This document shows, piece by piece, positions 16,404 to 25,521 of a DNA stretch of 64,000 nucleotides. Position numbers and translations under genes: made by a program. The stretch is from Serratia nevei (GTDB taxonomy: Bacteria > Pseudomonadota > Gammaproteobacteria > Enterobacterales > Enterobacteriaceae), in the NCBI RefSeq assembly GCF_037948395.1, contig NZ_CP149940.1:1426001-1490000 (forward strand), given 5' to 3'. Positions within the stretch are counted from its first letter, which is position 1, and every line of letters begins with the position of its first letter. The notes below the pieces were generated by a model. The model was not told the origin of the DNA. It saw only the letters and a program-made list of their open reading frames with translations, and did not search any database.

Positions 16404-18242
16404 ATGAGCGACCCTGTTGAAACGTGCGGTTTTACCCTCAGTGAATGGCAGCACCATTATCAAACCCGTCCGGCGGGTGAGCGCCTCGCCTGCGTCAGCG
16501 CGACGATCGAAACGCTGATCGCCGGGTTGAACCCGGACGATAACGCCTGGCTGTATCTCGCCACGCCGGCGCAGCGCGAGCAGCAGTATCGGCAGCTGGC
16601 GCAGTTGCTGGCGGCGGTCGACGGCGATCTCAGCCGCCTGCCGCTGTTCGGCGTGCCCTTCGCCATCAAAGACAATATCGACGTCGGCGGCTGGCCAACC
16701 AGCGCCGCCTGCCCGGCGTTCACCTATCAGGCTGCGGCGGACGCTACCGCGGTCGCCAACCTGCGCGCCGCCGGGGCGATCGCCCTCGGTAAAACCAACC
16801 TCGACCAGTTCGCTACCGGGTTGGTGGGCACCCGCTCACCTTATGGCGCGGTGGTCAACAGCTTCGACAGCCGCTACGTCAGCGGCGGTTCCAGTTCCGG
16901 CTCCGCCTCGGTGGTGGCGCGCGGCCTGGTGCCGTTCGCGCTGGGCACCGACACCGCCGGTTCGGGGCGCGTGCCCGCCGGGTTCAACAACATCGTCGGG
17001 CTGAAGCCGACCAAGGGCCGGTTGTCCAACCGCGGCGTGGTGCCGGCCTGCCGGTTGAACGATACGGTGTCGGTCTTCGCGCTGACGGTGGCCGATGCGG
17101 CGCAGGTGGCGGAACTGGCGAGCGGCTTTGACGCGGCAGATCCGTATTCCCGCCCCGATCCGCATACCGCGCCGGCGGATATTCCCGCCGCGCCGCGTTT
17201 CGCCATCCCCGCCCAACTGGAGTTTTTCGGTGACGTTCAGGCCGAGCGGGCGTTTCACCGCGCGCTGGCGCAGCTGCAGGCGGGCGGCGCCACGCTGGAA
17301 CCCCTCGATTTCGCGCCGTTTCGCACCCTGGCGGAACAGCTGTATTACGGCCCCTGGGTGGCGGAGCGCACGGTGGCGATTGAGCAGGTGCTGGAAGCGA
17401 GCCCACAGGCTATCGACCCGGTGGTGCGCGGCATCGTCGGCAACGGCCTGAGCTACAGCGCCTGCGACGCCTACAAGGCGGAATACCTGCGCGCCGAGCT
17501 GGCGCGGCAAATTGCCCAGCGGCTGGCGCCGTTCGACGCGCTGGTGGTGCCGACCGCGCCCACTATCCGCACCCTGGCGGAGATGGCGCAGGAGCCGGTG
17601 CTGTTCAATTCGCAGTTCGGCACTTACACCAATTTCACCAACCTGGCCGATCTGAGCGCGCTGGCGCTGCCGGGGCCGCTGCGCGAAGACGGGCTGCCGG
17701 CGGGCATCACCCTGATTGCGCCCGCCTGGCATGACCGGGCGCTGGCGGCGTTTGGCCTGCGCTGGCAACGGCAAAGCGCCTTACCGCTCGGGGCTACCGG
17801 CCGGGCATTGCCGCCGCAGCCCGTGCCGGCCCCGTCTGCGGGACATGTGCGTCTGGCGGTAGTGGGCGCTCACCTCAGCGGTATGCCGCTCAACGTCCAG
17901 CTGACGCAGCGCGACGCGGTGCGGGTGGAGCAAACCGTCACCGCCCCCTGTTACCGCCTCTACGCGCTGGCCGATACCGAGCCGCCGAAGCCGGGGCTGG
18001 CGCGCGTGGCGCAGGGAGCGGCGATCCGTCTTGAGCTGTGGGACATCCCGCTGGCCCGTTTCGGCGAGTTTGTGGCGGAAATCCCGGCGCCCTTGGGCAT
18101 CGGCACGCTGCTGCTGGCGGACGGCCGGCGGGTGAAGGGGTTTATCTGCGAAGCCTGGGCGCTGGAAGGCGCCACGGATATCACTGAGTTTGGCGGCTGG
18201 CGCGACTATCTCGCCAGCCTTAAGGGGCACGAACATGTTTAA
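16404..18242 (+). CDS. atzF: Allophanate hydrolase
   Basis: Cytoplasmic amidase that hydrolyses allophanate to ammonia and CO2, the second step of urea degradation by the amidolyase route. The 612 residues carry the amidase-signature triad at K89 (FAIKDN), S163 (GGSSSGSAS) and S187 (TDTAGSGRVPAG), each two positions before the residues I recall for Pseudomonas AtzF. The C-terminal domain (about 470-612) is the gamma-glutamylcyclotransferase-like domain typical of AtzF. It is first in the sigma54 operon and overlaps the urea carboxylase start by 8 bases. Confidence 0.95.
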   Translation: MSDPVETCGFTLSEWQHHYQTRPAGERLACVSATIETLIAGLNPDDNAWLYLATPAQREQQYRQLAQLLAAVDGDLSRLPLFGVPFAIKDNIDVGGWPTSAACPAFTYQAAADATAVANLRAAGAIALGKTNLDQFATGLVGTRSPYGAVVNSFDSRYVSGGSSSGSASVVARGLVPFALGTDTAGSGRVPAGFNNIVGLKPTKGRLSNRGVVPACRLNDTVSVFALTVADAAQVAELASGFDAADPYSRPDPHTAPADIPAAPRFAIPAQLEFFGDVQAERAFHRALAQLQAGGATLEPLDFAPFRTLAEQLYYGPWVAERTVAIEQVLEASPQAIDPVVRGIVGNGLSYSACDAYKAEYLRAELARQIAQRLAPFDALVVPTAPTIRTLAEMAQEPVLFNSQFGTYTNFTNLADLSALALPGPLREDGLPAGITLIAPAWHDRALAAFGLRWQRQSALPLGATGRALPPQPVPAPSAGHVRLAVVGAHLSGMPLNVQLTQRDAVRVEQTVTAPCYRLYALADTEPPKPGLARVAQGAAIRLELWDIPLARFGEFVAEIPAPLGIGTLLLADGRRVKGFICEAWALEGATDITEFGGWRDYLASLKGHEHV

Positions 18243-21200
18243 TACCGTACTGATCGCTAACCGCGGCGAAATCGCCTGCCGCGCCATTCGCACCCTGAAA
18301 CGCCTGGGCGTCACCAGCGTGGCGGTTTATTCCGACGCCGACCGCAATGCGCCGCACGTCACCGAAGCCGACAAGGCAGTGGCGCTCGGCGGCGACAAGG
18401 CCGCCGACAGCTACCTGCGCATCGACAAGATCCTTGTGGCCGCCACCGCCACCGGCGCGCAGGCGATCTACCCCGGTTACGGCTTTTTGTCCGAGAGCGC
18501 CGAGTTTGCCGAAGCCTGCGAGGCGGCGGGCATCGCCTTTATCGGCCCGACGGCGGCGCAGATCCGCGAGTTCGGCCTCAAGCACCGGGCGCGCGAGCTG
18601 GCGGCGTTGGCCGGGGTGCCGATGACGCCGGGCACCGGCTTGCTGGAGAGCGTTGAGCAGGCGGTTACCGCCGCCGCGCGCATCGGCTACCCGGTGATGC
18701 TGAAAAGCACCGCCGGCGGTGGCGGCATCGGCCTGACGCGCTGTGACGACGAGGCGGCGCTGCGCGACGCGTACGACAGCGTCAAACGGCTGGGAGAACA
18801 GTTCTTCCGCGACGCCGGCGCCTTTATCGAACGCTTCGTCGATCGCGCGCGCCACGTCGAGGTACAGATTTTCGGCGACGGCCAGGGGCGGGTGGTAGCG
18901 CTCGGCGAGCGCGATTGCTCGCTGCAGCGCCGCAACCAAAAGGTGGTGGAAGAAACCCCGGCGCCACACTTGCCGGCGGCGACCCGCCAGGCGCTGCATC
19001 GGGCGGCGGTGGCGCTGGGCGAGTCGGTGAATTACCGCAGCGCCGGCACCGTGGAATTCATTTACGACGCCGCGCGCGACGAGTTTTACTTCCTGGAAGT
19101 GAACACCCGCTTACAGGTCGAGCACCCGATCACCGAGATGGTCACCGGCCTGGATCTGATCGAAGGCATGCTGCAGGTGGCGGCGGGCGACGCGCTGGAT
19201 TGGGCGGCGCTGCAACGCGCGCCGCAGGGCGTGGCGATCGAAGTGCGCCTCTACGCCGAAGATCCGCTGAAAAACTTCCAGCCCAGCCCCGGTGTGCTGA
19301 CCGAGGTGCATTTCCCCACCGACGTGCGCCTCGACGGTTGGGTGGCGACCGGCAGCGAAGTCTCGGCGTTTTACGACCCGATGATCGCCAAGCTGATCGT
19401 GCACGGCGCGGATCGGGCGCAGGCGCTGGAAAAACTGCGCGTGGCGCTGGCGGCGACCCGTTTGCACGGCATCGCCACCAACCTCGATTATCTGCGGCAG
19501 GTGATCGCCACGCCGCAATTTCAGCGCGGCGACGTTTGGACGCGTCTGCTGGACGATGTGCGTTTCCAGCCGCACTGCCTCGAAGTGCTGCAACCCGGCA
19601 CCTACAGCAGCGTGCAGGATTATCCCGGCCGCCTCGGCTATTGGGACATCGGCGTGCCGCCGTCCGGCCCGATGGACGACTTCGCGTTCCGGCTGGCCAA
19701 CCGCATCGTCGGCAACCACCCGGCGGCCGCCGGGCTCGAGTTTACCCTGCAGGGGCCGACGTTGCGCTTTCACTGCGACGCCACCATCGCGCTGACGGGT
19801 GCCAGCTGCCCGGCCGATTTGGACGGCGAAGCGGTCGCTTACTGGCGGCCGATCGCGGTGCGGGCCGGGCAGGTGCTGACGCTGGGGCGCGCCACGCACG
19901 GCTGCCGCACCTATCTGGCGGTACGCAACGGCTTTGACGTGCCGGTGTATCTCGGCAGCCGTTCCACCTTTGCGCTGGGCCAGTTCGGCGGGCATGCCGG
20001 GCGCACCCTGCGCGTGGCGGACATGCTGGCGATCGCTCAACCGGCGCTGGCTGCCAGCACCACGCCGGCGCCGATCGCCGCGCCGCAGGCGATGGACGAC
20101 AGCCTGATCCCGTACTACGGCGACCAGTGGCACATCGGCGTGCTGTACGGTCCGCACGGCGCGCCGGACTTTTTCACTGCCGAATCAATAGAGGCCTTCT
20201 TCGCCACCGACTGGCAGGTGCATTACAACTCCAACCGCCTCGGCGTGCGCCTGGCGGGGCCGAAGCCCGAATGGGCGCGGGAGGACGGCGGCGAAGCCGG
20301 TTTGCATCCTTCCAACGTGCACGACTGCGAGTACGCCATCGGTGCAATCAACTTCACCGGCGATTTCCCGGTGATCCTGACCCGCGACGGGCCCAGCCTC
20401 GGCGGCTTCGTCTGCCCGGTGACCATCGCCAAGGCCGAGCTGTGGAAAGTGGGGCAGGTGAAGCCGGGCGACCGCATCCGGTTCCATCCGATCGGCTTTC
20501 GCCAGGCGCAGTCGCTGGAGCAGGCGCAGCTTGGCAGCATCGAAGCGCTGGCGGCGGTGAAGGCCATCACCCTGCCGCCGCCGGATCTGGCCCCGGCGGA
20601 GACCGTTTCCGCCGCGGTGCTGGCGGCGCTGCCGGCGGCGGAAGGGCGCCCGGCGGTGGCGTATCGCCAGGCGGGGGACGGTTACATTCTGATGGAGTAC
20701 GGCGACAACGTGCTCGATCTGGCGCTGCGGCTGCGCATCCATCTGCTGATGCAGTCGCTGCGAGAGGAGGCGATACCGGGCGTGGCAGAGCTGGCGCCGG
20801 GCGTGCGTTCGCTGCAGATCCGCTACGACAGCCGACAGATTAGCCAGGTCGACCTGCTGCAGCGCCTGCTGGCGCGCGAACGGGCGCTGGGGGACGTCAG
20901 CCGCCTGAAGGTGCCGACGCGCACCGTCTGGCTGCCGATGGCGTTCGAGGATTCGGCCACGCTGGGCGCGGTGGATCGCTATCAGCAGACGGTGCGCGCT
21001 TCGGCGCCCTGGCTGCCGAACAACGTCGATTTTATCCAGCGCATCAACGGCCTGAGCCAACGCGAGCAGGTGCGCGACATTCTGTTCGACGCCAGCTACC
21101 TGATCCTCGGTCTGGGAGACGTTTACCTCGGCGCGCCCTGCGCGGTGCCGCTCGATCCGCGCCATCGCCTGCTGAGCTCCAAATATAACCCGGCGCGCAC

Positions 21201-21855
21201 CCACACCGCCGAAGGGACGGTCGGCATCGGCGGCATGTACATGTGCATCTACGGCATGGATTCGCCGGGCGGCTACCAGCTGGTGGGGCGCACGCTGCCG
21301 ATCTGGAACAAATTCCTCAAAAACCCGCAGTTCACCGCCGGTGAGCCCTGGCTGCTGCGCTTCTTCGATCAGGTGCGCTTCTACCCGGTCAGCGAGCAAG
21401 AACTGGACGAGCAGCGCGAAGCGTTCCGCGAAGGGCGCATGCAGGTGCGCATCGAAGAGAGCGAATTCGACTTCGCCGCCTACACCGATTTCCTGGCCGA
21501 CAACGCCGAGGCGATCGCCGACTTCCAGCATCGCCAGCAGCAGGCGTTCAGCGCCGAAGTGGCGCGCTGGCGCAGCGATGACGACGAGGCCGAGGCGCAG
21601 CTGTTGCCGCCGGAGGAAGAAGACGCCATCGACGGCGATCTGGTCAGCGCCGATCTGAACGGCAGCGTGTGGAAGATCCTGGTGGAGCCGGGGCAGGCGG
21701 TGGCGGCCGGTCAGCCGCTGATCGTGGTCGAGGCGATGAAGATGGAGCTGGCGGTCACCGCGCCGCGCGCCGGGATCGTCAAACGCATCAGCTGCCGGCA
21801 GGGGCGGCCGGTCGGGCCGGGCGACGCCCTGCTGTGGCTGGAAAAAGCGGTCTGA
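18235..21855 (+). CDS. Urea carboxylase (biotin-dependent)
   Basis: Biotin enzyme that carboxylates urea to allophanate with ATP and bicarbonate. It has 1206 residues: biotin carboxylase and ATP-grasp region (about 1-445, with STAGGGGIG and the EVNTRLQVEHPITE block), KipA/KipI-type carboxyltransferase domains (about 460-1010, with FPVILTRDGPSLGGFVCP) and a biotinyl domain at the end with K1169 in VVEAMKMELA. The ATG at 18235 is chosen since MFNTVLIANRGEIA is the normal start and AAGGGG precedes it. Related enzymes can prefer guanidine, but those loci carry carboxyguanidine deiminase genes, absent here. Allophanate hydrolase and Urt genes support urea. Confidence 0.93.
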   Translation: MFNTVLIANRGEIACRAIRTLKRLGVTSVAVYSDADRNAPHVTEADKAVALGGDKAADSYLRIDKILVAATATGAQAIYPGYGFLSESAEFAEACEAAGIAFIGPTAAQIREFGLKHRARELAALAGVPMTPGTGLLESVEQAVTAAARIGYPVMLKSTAGGGGIGLTRCDDEAALRDAYDSVKRLGEQFFRDAGAFIERFVDRARHVEVQIFGDGQGRVVALGERDCSLQRRNQKVVEETPAPHLPAATRQALHRAAVALGESVNYRSAGTVEFIYDAARDEFYFLEVNTRLQVEHPITEMVTGLDLIEGMLQVAAGDALDWAALQRAPQGVAIEVRLYAEDPLKNFQPSPGVLTEVHFPTDVRLDGWVATGSEVSAFYDPMIAKLIVHGADRAQALEKLRVALAATRLHGIATNLDYLRQVIATPQFQRGDVWTRLLDDVRFQPHCLEVLQPGTYSSVQDYPGRLGYWDIGVPPSGPMDDFAFRLANRIVGNHPAAAGLEFTLQGPTLRFHCDATIALTGASCPADLDGEAVAYWRPIAVRAGQVLTLGRATHGCRTYLAVRNGFDVPVYLGSRSTFALGQFGGHAGRTLRVADMLAIAQPALAASTTPAPIAAPQAMDDSLIPYYGDQWHIGVLYGPHGAPDFFTAESIEAFFATDWQVHYNSNRLGVRLAGPKPEWAREDGGEAGLHPSNVHDCEYAIGAINFTGDFPVILTRDGPSLGGFVCPVTIAKAELWKVGQVKPGDRIRFHPIGFRQAQSLEQAQLGSIEALAAVKAITLPPPDLAPAETVSAAVLAALPAAEGRPAVAYRQAGDGYILMEYGDNVLDLALRLRIHLLMQSLREEAIPGVAELAPGVRSLQIRYDSRQISQVDLLQRLLARERALGDVSRLKVPTRTVWLPMAFEDSATLGAVDRYQQTVRASAPWLPNNVDFIQRINGLSQREQVRDILFDASYLILGLGDVYLGAPCAVPLDPRHRLLSSKYNPARTHTAEGTVGIGGMYMCIYGMDSPGGYQLVGRTLPIWNKFLKNPQFTAGEPWLLRFFDQVRFYPVSEQELDEQREAFREGRMQVRIEESEFDFAAYTDFLADNAEAIADFQHRQQQAFSAEVARWRSDDDEAEAQLLPPEEEDAIDGDLVSADLNGSVWKILVEPGQAVAAGQPLIVVEAMKMELAVTAPRAGIVKRISCRQGRPVGPGDALLWLEKAV

Positions 21856-21869
21856 ACGGAGGGGCGATG

Positions 21870-22589
21870 ATGCAAATCACCAACGGGGAGCACAAGGCGC
21901 GGCCGGAGGGGCTGGCGGAGCGCATTTATCTGCAGCTCAAGGCCGACATCTTCGAGTTTCGCCTGCTGCCGGGCGATCGCTTCAGCGAAAGCGACGTGGC
22001 GCAGCGCATGGCGGCCAGCCGCACGCCGGTGCGTCAGGCGCTGTTTCGGCTCGAGCGCGAAGGCTATGTCGAGGTGCTGTTTCGCAGCGGCTGGCAGGTG
22101 CGGCCGTTCGACTTCGCCTACTTCGAAGAGCTGTACGACCTGCGCATCGTGCTGGAACAAGAGGCGGTGAAACGGCTGTGCGAATGGCCGGCCGGGGAAA
22201 CGCCGGCCGCGCTGGCGGCGCTGAACCGTTTTTGGACCGAAGCGCCGCGTCTGGCGGACGGCCAGGCGGTGTCGCAGCACGATGAGCAGTTTCATCAGGC
22301 GTTGGTGGCCGCGGCGGGCAACGGCGAGATGGCGCGCATTCACCGCGAGCTGACCGAAAAGATCCGCATCATTCGCCGGCTGGATTTCACCCAGCAGGCG
22401 CGGGTGGACGCCACCTACCGCGAACACGCCGCCATTTTGCAGGCGATCCTGCAGCGGCAAAGCGAGGCGGCGCAAGCGCTGCTCGGCGAGCATATCGCCG
22501 TCAGCAAGGCAGAGGTACGAAAAATAACGCTGCACATGTTGCATCAGGCGCGGGCCCAGCAGCCCGCGCGCTCGGCGCAACGATTTTGA
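21870..22589 (+). CDS. GntR-family (FCD) transcriptional regulator
   Basis: DNA-binding regulator of 239 residues. The N-terminal winged helix has GDRFSESDVAQRMAASRTPV and RQALFRLEREGYVEV (about 30-65). The C-terminal helical FCD ligand-binding domain begins near 85 (LYDLRIVLEQEAVKRL) with H residues in HDEQFHQALV and HIAVSKAEV positions that usually bind a metal. It is embedded in the urea operon, 14 bases after urea carboxylase and 26 before urtA, so it most likely adjusts the same operon in response to urea, allophanate or another small acid. Tandem ATGs at 21867/21870; GGAGGGG spacing favours 21870. Confidence 0.9.
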   Translation: MQITNGEHKARPEGLAERIYLQLKADIFEFRLLPGDRFSESDVAQRMAASRTPVRQALFRLEREGYVEVLFRSGWQVRPFDFAYFEELYDLRIVLEQEAVKRLCEWPAGETPAALAALNRFWTEAPRLADGQAVSQHDEQFHQALVAAAGNGEMARIHRELTEKIRIIRRLDFTQQARVDATYREHAAILQAILQRQSEAAQALLGEHIAVSKAEVRKITLHMLHQARAQQPARSAQRF

Positions 22590-22615
22590 TTTCACACACA
22601 TCAGGAGTTTGAACT

Positions 22616-23884
22616 ATGCAACGTCGTCGTTTTATCAAAGCTTTTTCGCTGTCCGCCGCCGCGATCGGCCTGGGCCTGGCCTGGAGCGCGCAGGCCGCCG
22701 ACACCATCAAGGTCGGCATTCTGAGTTCGCTCTCCGGCACCATGGCGATTTCCGAGACGCCGCTGAAGGATGTGGCGCTGATGACCATTGACGAGATCAA
22801 CGCCAAAGGCGGGGTGCTCGGTAAAAAGCTGGAGCCGGTGGTGGTGGATCCGGCCTCCAACTGGCCGCTGTTCGCCGAGAAGGCGCGCCAGCTGCTGAGC
22901 CAGGACAAGGTGGCGGCGGTGTTCGGCTGCTGGACCTCGGTGTCGCGCAAGTCGGTGCTGCCGGTGTTTGAGGAGCTGAACGGGCTGCTGTTCTACCCGG
23001 TGCAATACGAAGGCGAAGAGATGTCGCCGAACGTGTTCTATACCGGCGCGGCGCCGAACCAGCAGGCGATCCCGGCGGTGGAATACCTGCTGAGCGAGGA
23101 CGGCGGCGGCGCCAAGCGCTTCTTCCTGCTGGGCACCGATTACGTCTATCCGCGCACCACCAACAAGATCCTGCGCGCCTTCCTGCACAGCAAAGGCGTG
23201 CAGGACAAGGATATTGAAGAGGTCTACACGCCGTTCGGTTACAGCGATTACCAGACCATCGTCGCCAACATCAAGAAGTTTGCCGCCGGCGGCAACACGG
23301 CGGTGATCTCCACCATCAACGGCGACTCCAACGTACCGTTCTACAAAGAGCTGGCCAACCAGGGCGTCAAGGCCACCGACGTGCCGGTGATCGCCTTCTC
23401 GGTCGGCGAGGAAGAGCTGCGCGGCATCGATACCCAACCGCTGGTGGGCAACCTGGCGGCCTGGAACTACTTCGAATCGCTGGATAACCCGACCAACAAG
23501 CAGTTTGTCAGCCAGTGGAAAGCCTACGCCAAGGCGCACAACCTGCCGAATTACGCCACCGCGGTCACCAACGATCCGATGGAGGCCACCTACGTCGGCC
23601 TGCACATGTGGGCGCAGGCGGTGGAAAAGGCCGGCACCACCGACGTCGATAAGGTGCGCGCGGCGATGGCCGGGCAAACCTTCGCCGCGCCGTCGGGCTT
23701 CACGTTGACCATGGACCAGACCAACCACCATCTGCACAAGCCGGTGATGATCGGCGAGATCGAGGGCAACGGCCAGTTCAACGTGGTGTGGCAGACCGAA
23801 GCGCCGGTGCGCGCACAGCCGTGGAGCCCGTATATCGCCGGCAACGACAAGAAGCCGGATTACCCGGTGAAGGGCGGCAAGTAA
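22616..23884 (+). CDS. urtA: Urea ABC transporter substrate-binding protein
   Basis: Periplasmic high-affinity urea-binding protein of the UrtA/FmdD group, 422 residues. The N-terminus MQRRRFIKAFSLSAAAIGLG is a twin-arginine (RRRFIK) signal, pointing to folded export by Tat, with cleavage near WSAQA-AD. The mature part begins TIKVGILSSLSGTMAISE and has GCWTSVSRKSVLPVFEE and LFYPVQYEGEEMSPN, both typical of UrtA. A stem-loop GCCGGCG/CGCCGGC follows the stop (23896-23921), before urtB. Confidence 0.95.
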   Translation: MQRRRFIKAFSLSAAAIGLGLAWSAQAADTIKVGILSSLSGTMAISETPLKDVALMTIDEINAKGGVLGKKLEPVVVDPASNWPLFAEKARQLLSQDKVAAVFGCWTSVSRKSVLPVFEELNGLLFYPVQYEGEEMSPNVFYTGAAPNQQAIPAVEYLLSEDGGGAKRFFLLGTDYVYPRTTNKILRAFLHSKGVQDKDIEEVYTPFGYSDYQTIVANIKKFAAGGNTAVISTINGDSNVPFYKELANQGVKATDVPVIAFSVGEEELRGIDTQPLVGNLAAWNYFESLDNPTNKQFVSQWKAYAKAHNLPNYATAVTNDPMEATYVGLHMWAQAVEKAGTTDVDKVRAAMAGQTFAAPSGFTLTMDQTNHHLHKPVMIGEIEGNGQFNVVWQTEAPVRAQPWSPYIAGNDKKPDYPVKGGK

Positions 23885-23895
23885 CGTCACTCAGC

Positions 23896-23921
23896 GCCGG
23901 CGCGGCCCAACGCCCGCCGGC
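23896..23921 (+). terminator. Intercistronic stem-loop between urtA and urtB
   Basis: Perfect 7-bp G+C inverted repeat GCCGGCG/CGCCGGC with a 12-base loop. No T run. Its position after a binding-protein gene suggests partial termination or 3' protection of urtA mRNA. Confidence 0.5.
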
Positions 23922-23940
23922 CCAACAGAAGAGGCAGCTG

Positions 23941-25521
23941 ATGCAATCTCCGTTTTTATCTTCTCTGCGCGTCGGGCTGTGGCTGCTGTGCGCCTGGCCC
24001 CTGCTGGCGCAGGCCGGGCCGGCCGATGAGTTTGCGGCGGCCAACCGTGCGCAGCAGGCCAAACTGCTGCAGGCCTGGGCGGCCGAGCCGGACGCCGCGC
24101 GCCTGCCGCTGCTGCAGGGGCTGCAGCAGGAAACCGTGGCGATCGACGGGGCGAAGCGCGCCTTTATCCGCCAGGGCGATCGCTATCTGCCGCTCGAGGG
24201 CGAGGCGGCCCCGGTTGGCGAACCGAAGAAGGTGTGGCTGAACAACCGGCTGCGCATTCTGATCGCTAACGCATTGTCGGCGCAGCGGCTGGTTAGCGCG
24301 GACGCGGCGGTGCGGCTGCAGGCGGCGAGCGCACTGCAGCGCGAAGCGAATGGCGAGCAGCTGCCGCTGTTGGCCCGGCAGCTGGCGCGGGAAACAGACC
24401 CGCAGGTGCATCAGGCGCTGAGCCTGGCGCTGGCTAACCTGCAGCTGGCCGACGGCAATCCGCAGGTGCGTTTCAATGCGGTGCGGCTGTTGGGCGAATC
24501 GGGCAAGCCGGAAACCCGCGCGCGGCTGCAAGCGTTGACCGACGCCGCCCACGAGCCGGACGCCGCGGTGCGCGCCGAGGCGCAACGCAGCCTGCAGCAG
24601 GTGCAGCATCGCCTGATGATCGGCGATCTGCTCGGCCAGGCGTTCAGCGGCCTGTCGCTCGGTTCGATCCTGCTGCTGGCGGCGCTCGGGCTGGCGATCA
24701 CCTACGGCCTGCTCGGCGTCATCAATATGGCGCACGGCGAAATGCTGATGCTCGGCGCCTATTCCGCCTACCTGGTGCAGGGGCTGTTTCAGCAGTTTGC
24801 GCCGCAGTGGCTGGCGCTCTACCCGCTGGTGGCGCTGCCGGTGGCGTTCGCCATCACCGCCGGGATCGGCATGCTGCTTGAGCGCACGGTGATCCGCCAC
24901 CTGTACGGCCGGCCGCTGGAGACCCTGCTGGCCACCTGGGGCATCAGCCTGGTGTTGATCCAGCTGGTGCGGGTGCTGTTCGGGGCGCAGAACGTGGAGG
25001 TCGCCAACCCGGCGTGGCTGTCGGGCGGCGTGCAGCTGCTGCCGAACCTGGTGCTGCCGTGGAACCGCATCGCGGTGATCGCGTTCGTGCTCTTGGTGCT
25101 GGCGATGACCTGGCTGCTGCTGAACAAGACCCGGCTCGGCATGAACGTGCGCGCGGTGACGCAAAACCGCGCGATGGCGGCCTGCTGCGGCGTGCCCACC
25201 GGGCGGGTGGACATGCTGGCCTTCGGGTTGGGATCCGGCATCGCCGGGCTCGGCGGGGTGGCGCTGTCGCAGTTGGGCAACGTCGGGCCGGAGCTGGGGC
25301 AAGGCTACATCATCGATTCGTTCCTGGTGGTGGTGCTCGGCGGCGTCGGCCAGCTGGCGGGGACGGTGGCGGCGGCTTTCGGCCTCGGCATCGTCAACAA
25401 GATCCTCGAGCCGCAGATCGGCGCCGTGTTGGGCAAGATCCTGATCCTGGTGCTGATCGTTCTGTTTATTCAAAAGCGTCCGCAGGGGCTGTTCGCCCTC
25501 AAGGGCAGGGTGATTGACTGA
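23941..25521 (+). CDS. urtB: Urea ABC transporter permease
   Basis: Branched-chain-amino-acid-type permease for urea, 526 residues. A signal-like segment (MQSPFLSSLRVGLWLLCAWP) leads an approximately 200-residue periplasmic region with HEAT-like helices (LQAASALQREANGEQLPLL, RFNAVRLLGESGKPETRARL), then about eight membrane segments from LGSILLLAALGLAITYGLLG to the C-terminus, including INMAHGEMLMLGAYSAYL. The long N-terminal region is usual for UrtB. The ATG at 23941 is chosen over in-frame upstream codons that lie inside urtA. Its stop overlaps the urtC start (TGATG). Confidence 0.93.
   Translation: MQSPFLSSLRVGLWLLCAWPLLAQAGPADEFAAANRAQQAKLLQAWAAEPDAARLPLLQGLQQETVAIDGAKRAFIRQGDRYLPLEGEAAPVGEPKKVWLNNRLRILIANALSAQRLVSADAAVRLQAASALQREANGEQLPLLARQLARETDPQVHQALSLALANLQLADGNPQVRFNAVRLLGESGKPETRARLQALTDAAHEPDAAVRAEAQRSLQQVQHRLMIGDLLGQAFSGLSLGSILLLAALGLAITYGLLGVINMAHGEMLMLGAYSAYLVQGLFQQFAPQWLALYPLVALPVAFAITAGIGMLLERTVIRHLYGRPLETLLATWGISLVLIQLVRVLFGAQNVEVANPAWLSGGVQLLPNLVLPWNRIAVIAFVLLVLAMTWLLLNKTRLGMNVRAVTQNRAMAACCGVPTGRVDMLAFGLGSGIAGLGGVALSQLGNVGPELGQGYIIDSFLVVVLGGVGQLAGTVAAAFGLGIVNKILEPQIGAVLGKILILVLIVLFIQKRPQGLFALKGRVID

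Noticed and set aside
18235..21855. Guanidine carboxylase instead of urea carboxylase
   Set aside because: Guanidine loci carry carboxyguanidine deiminase genes and often a guanidine riboswitch; neither is seen, while a urea importer is present. Not fully excluded by sequence.
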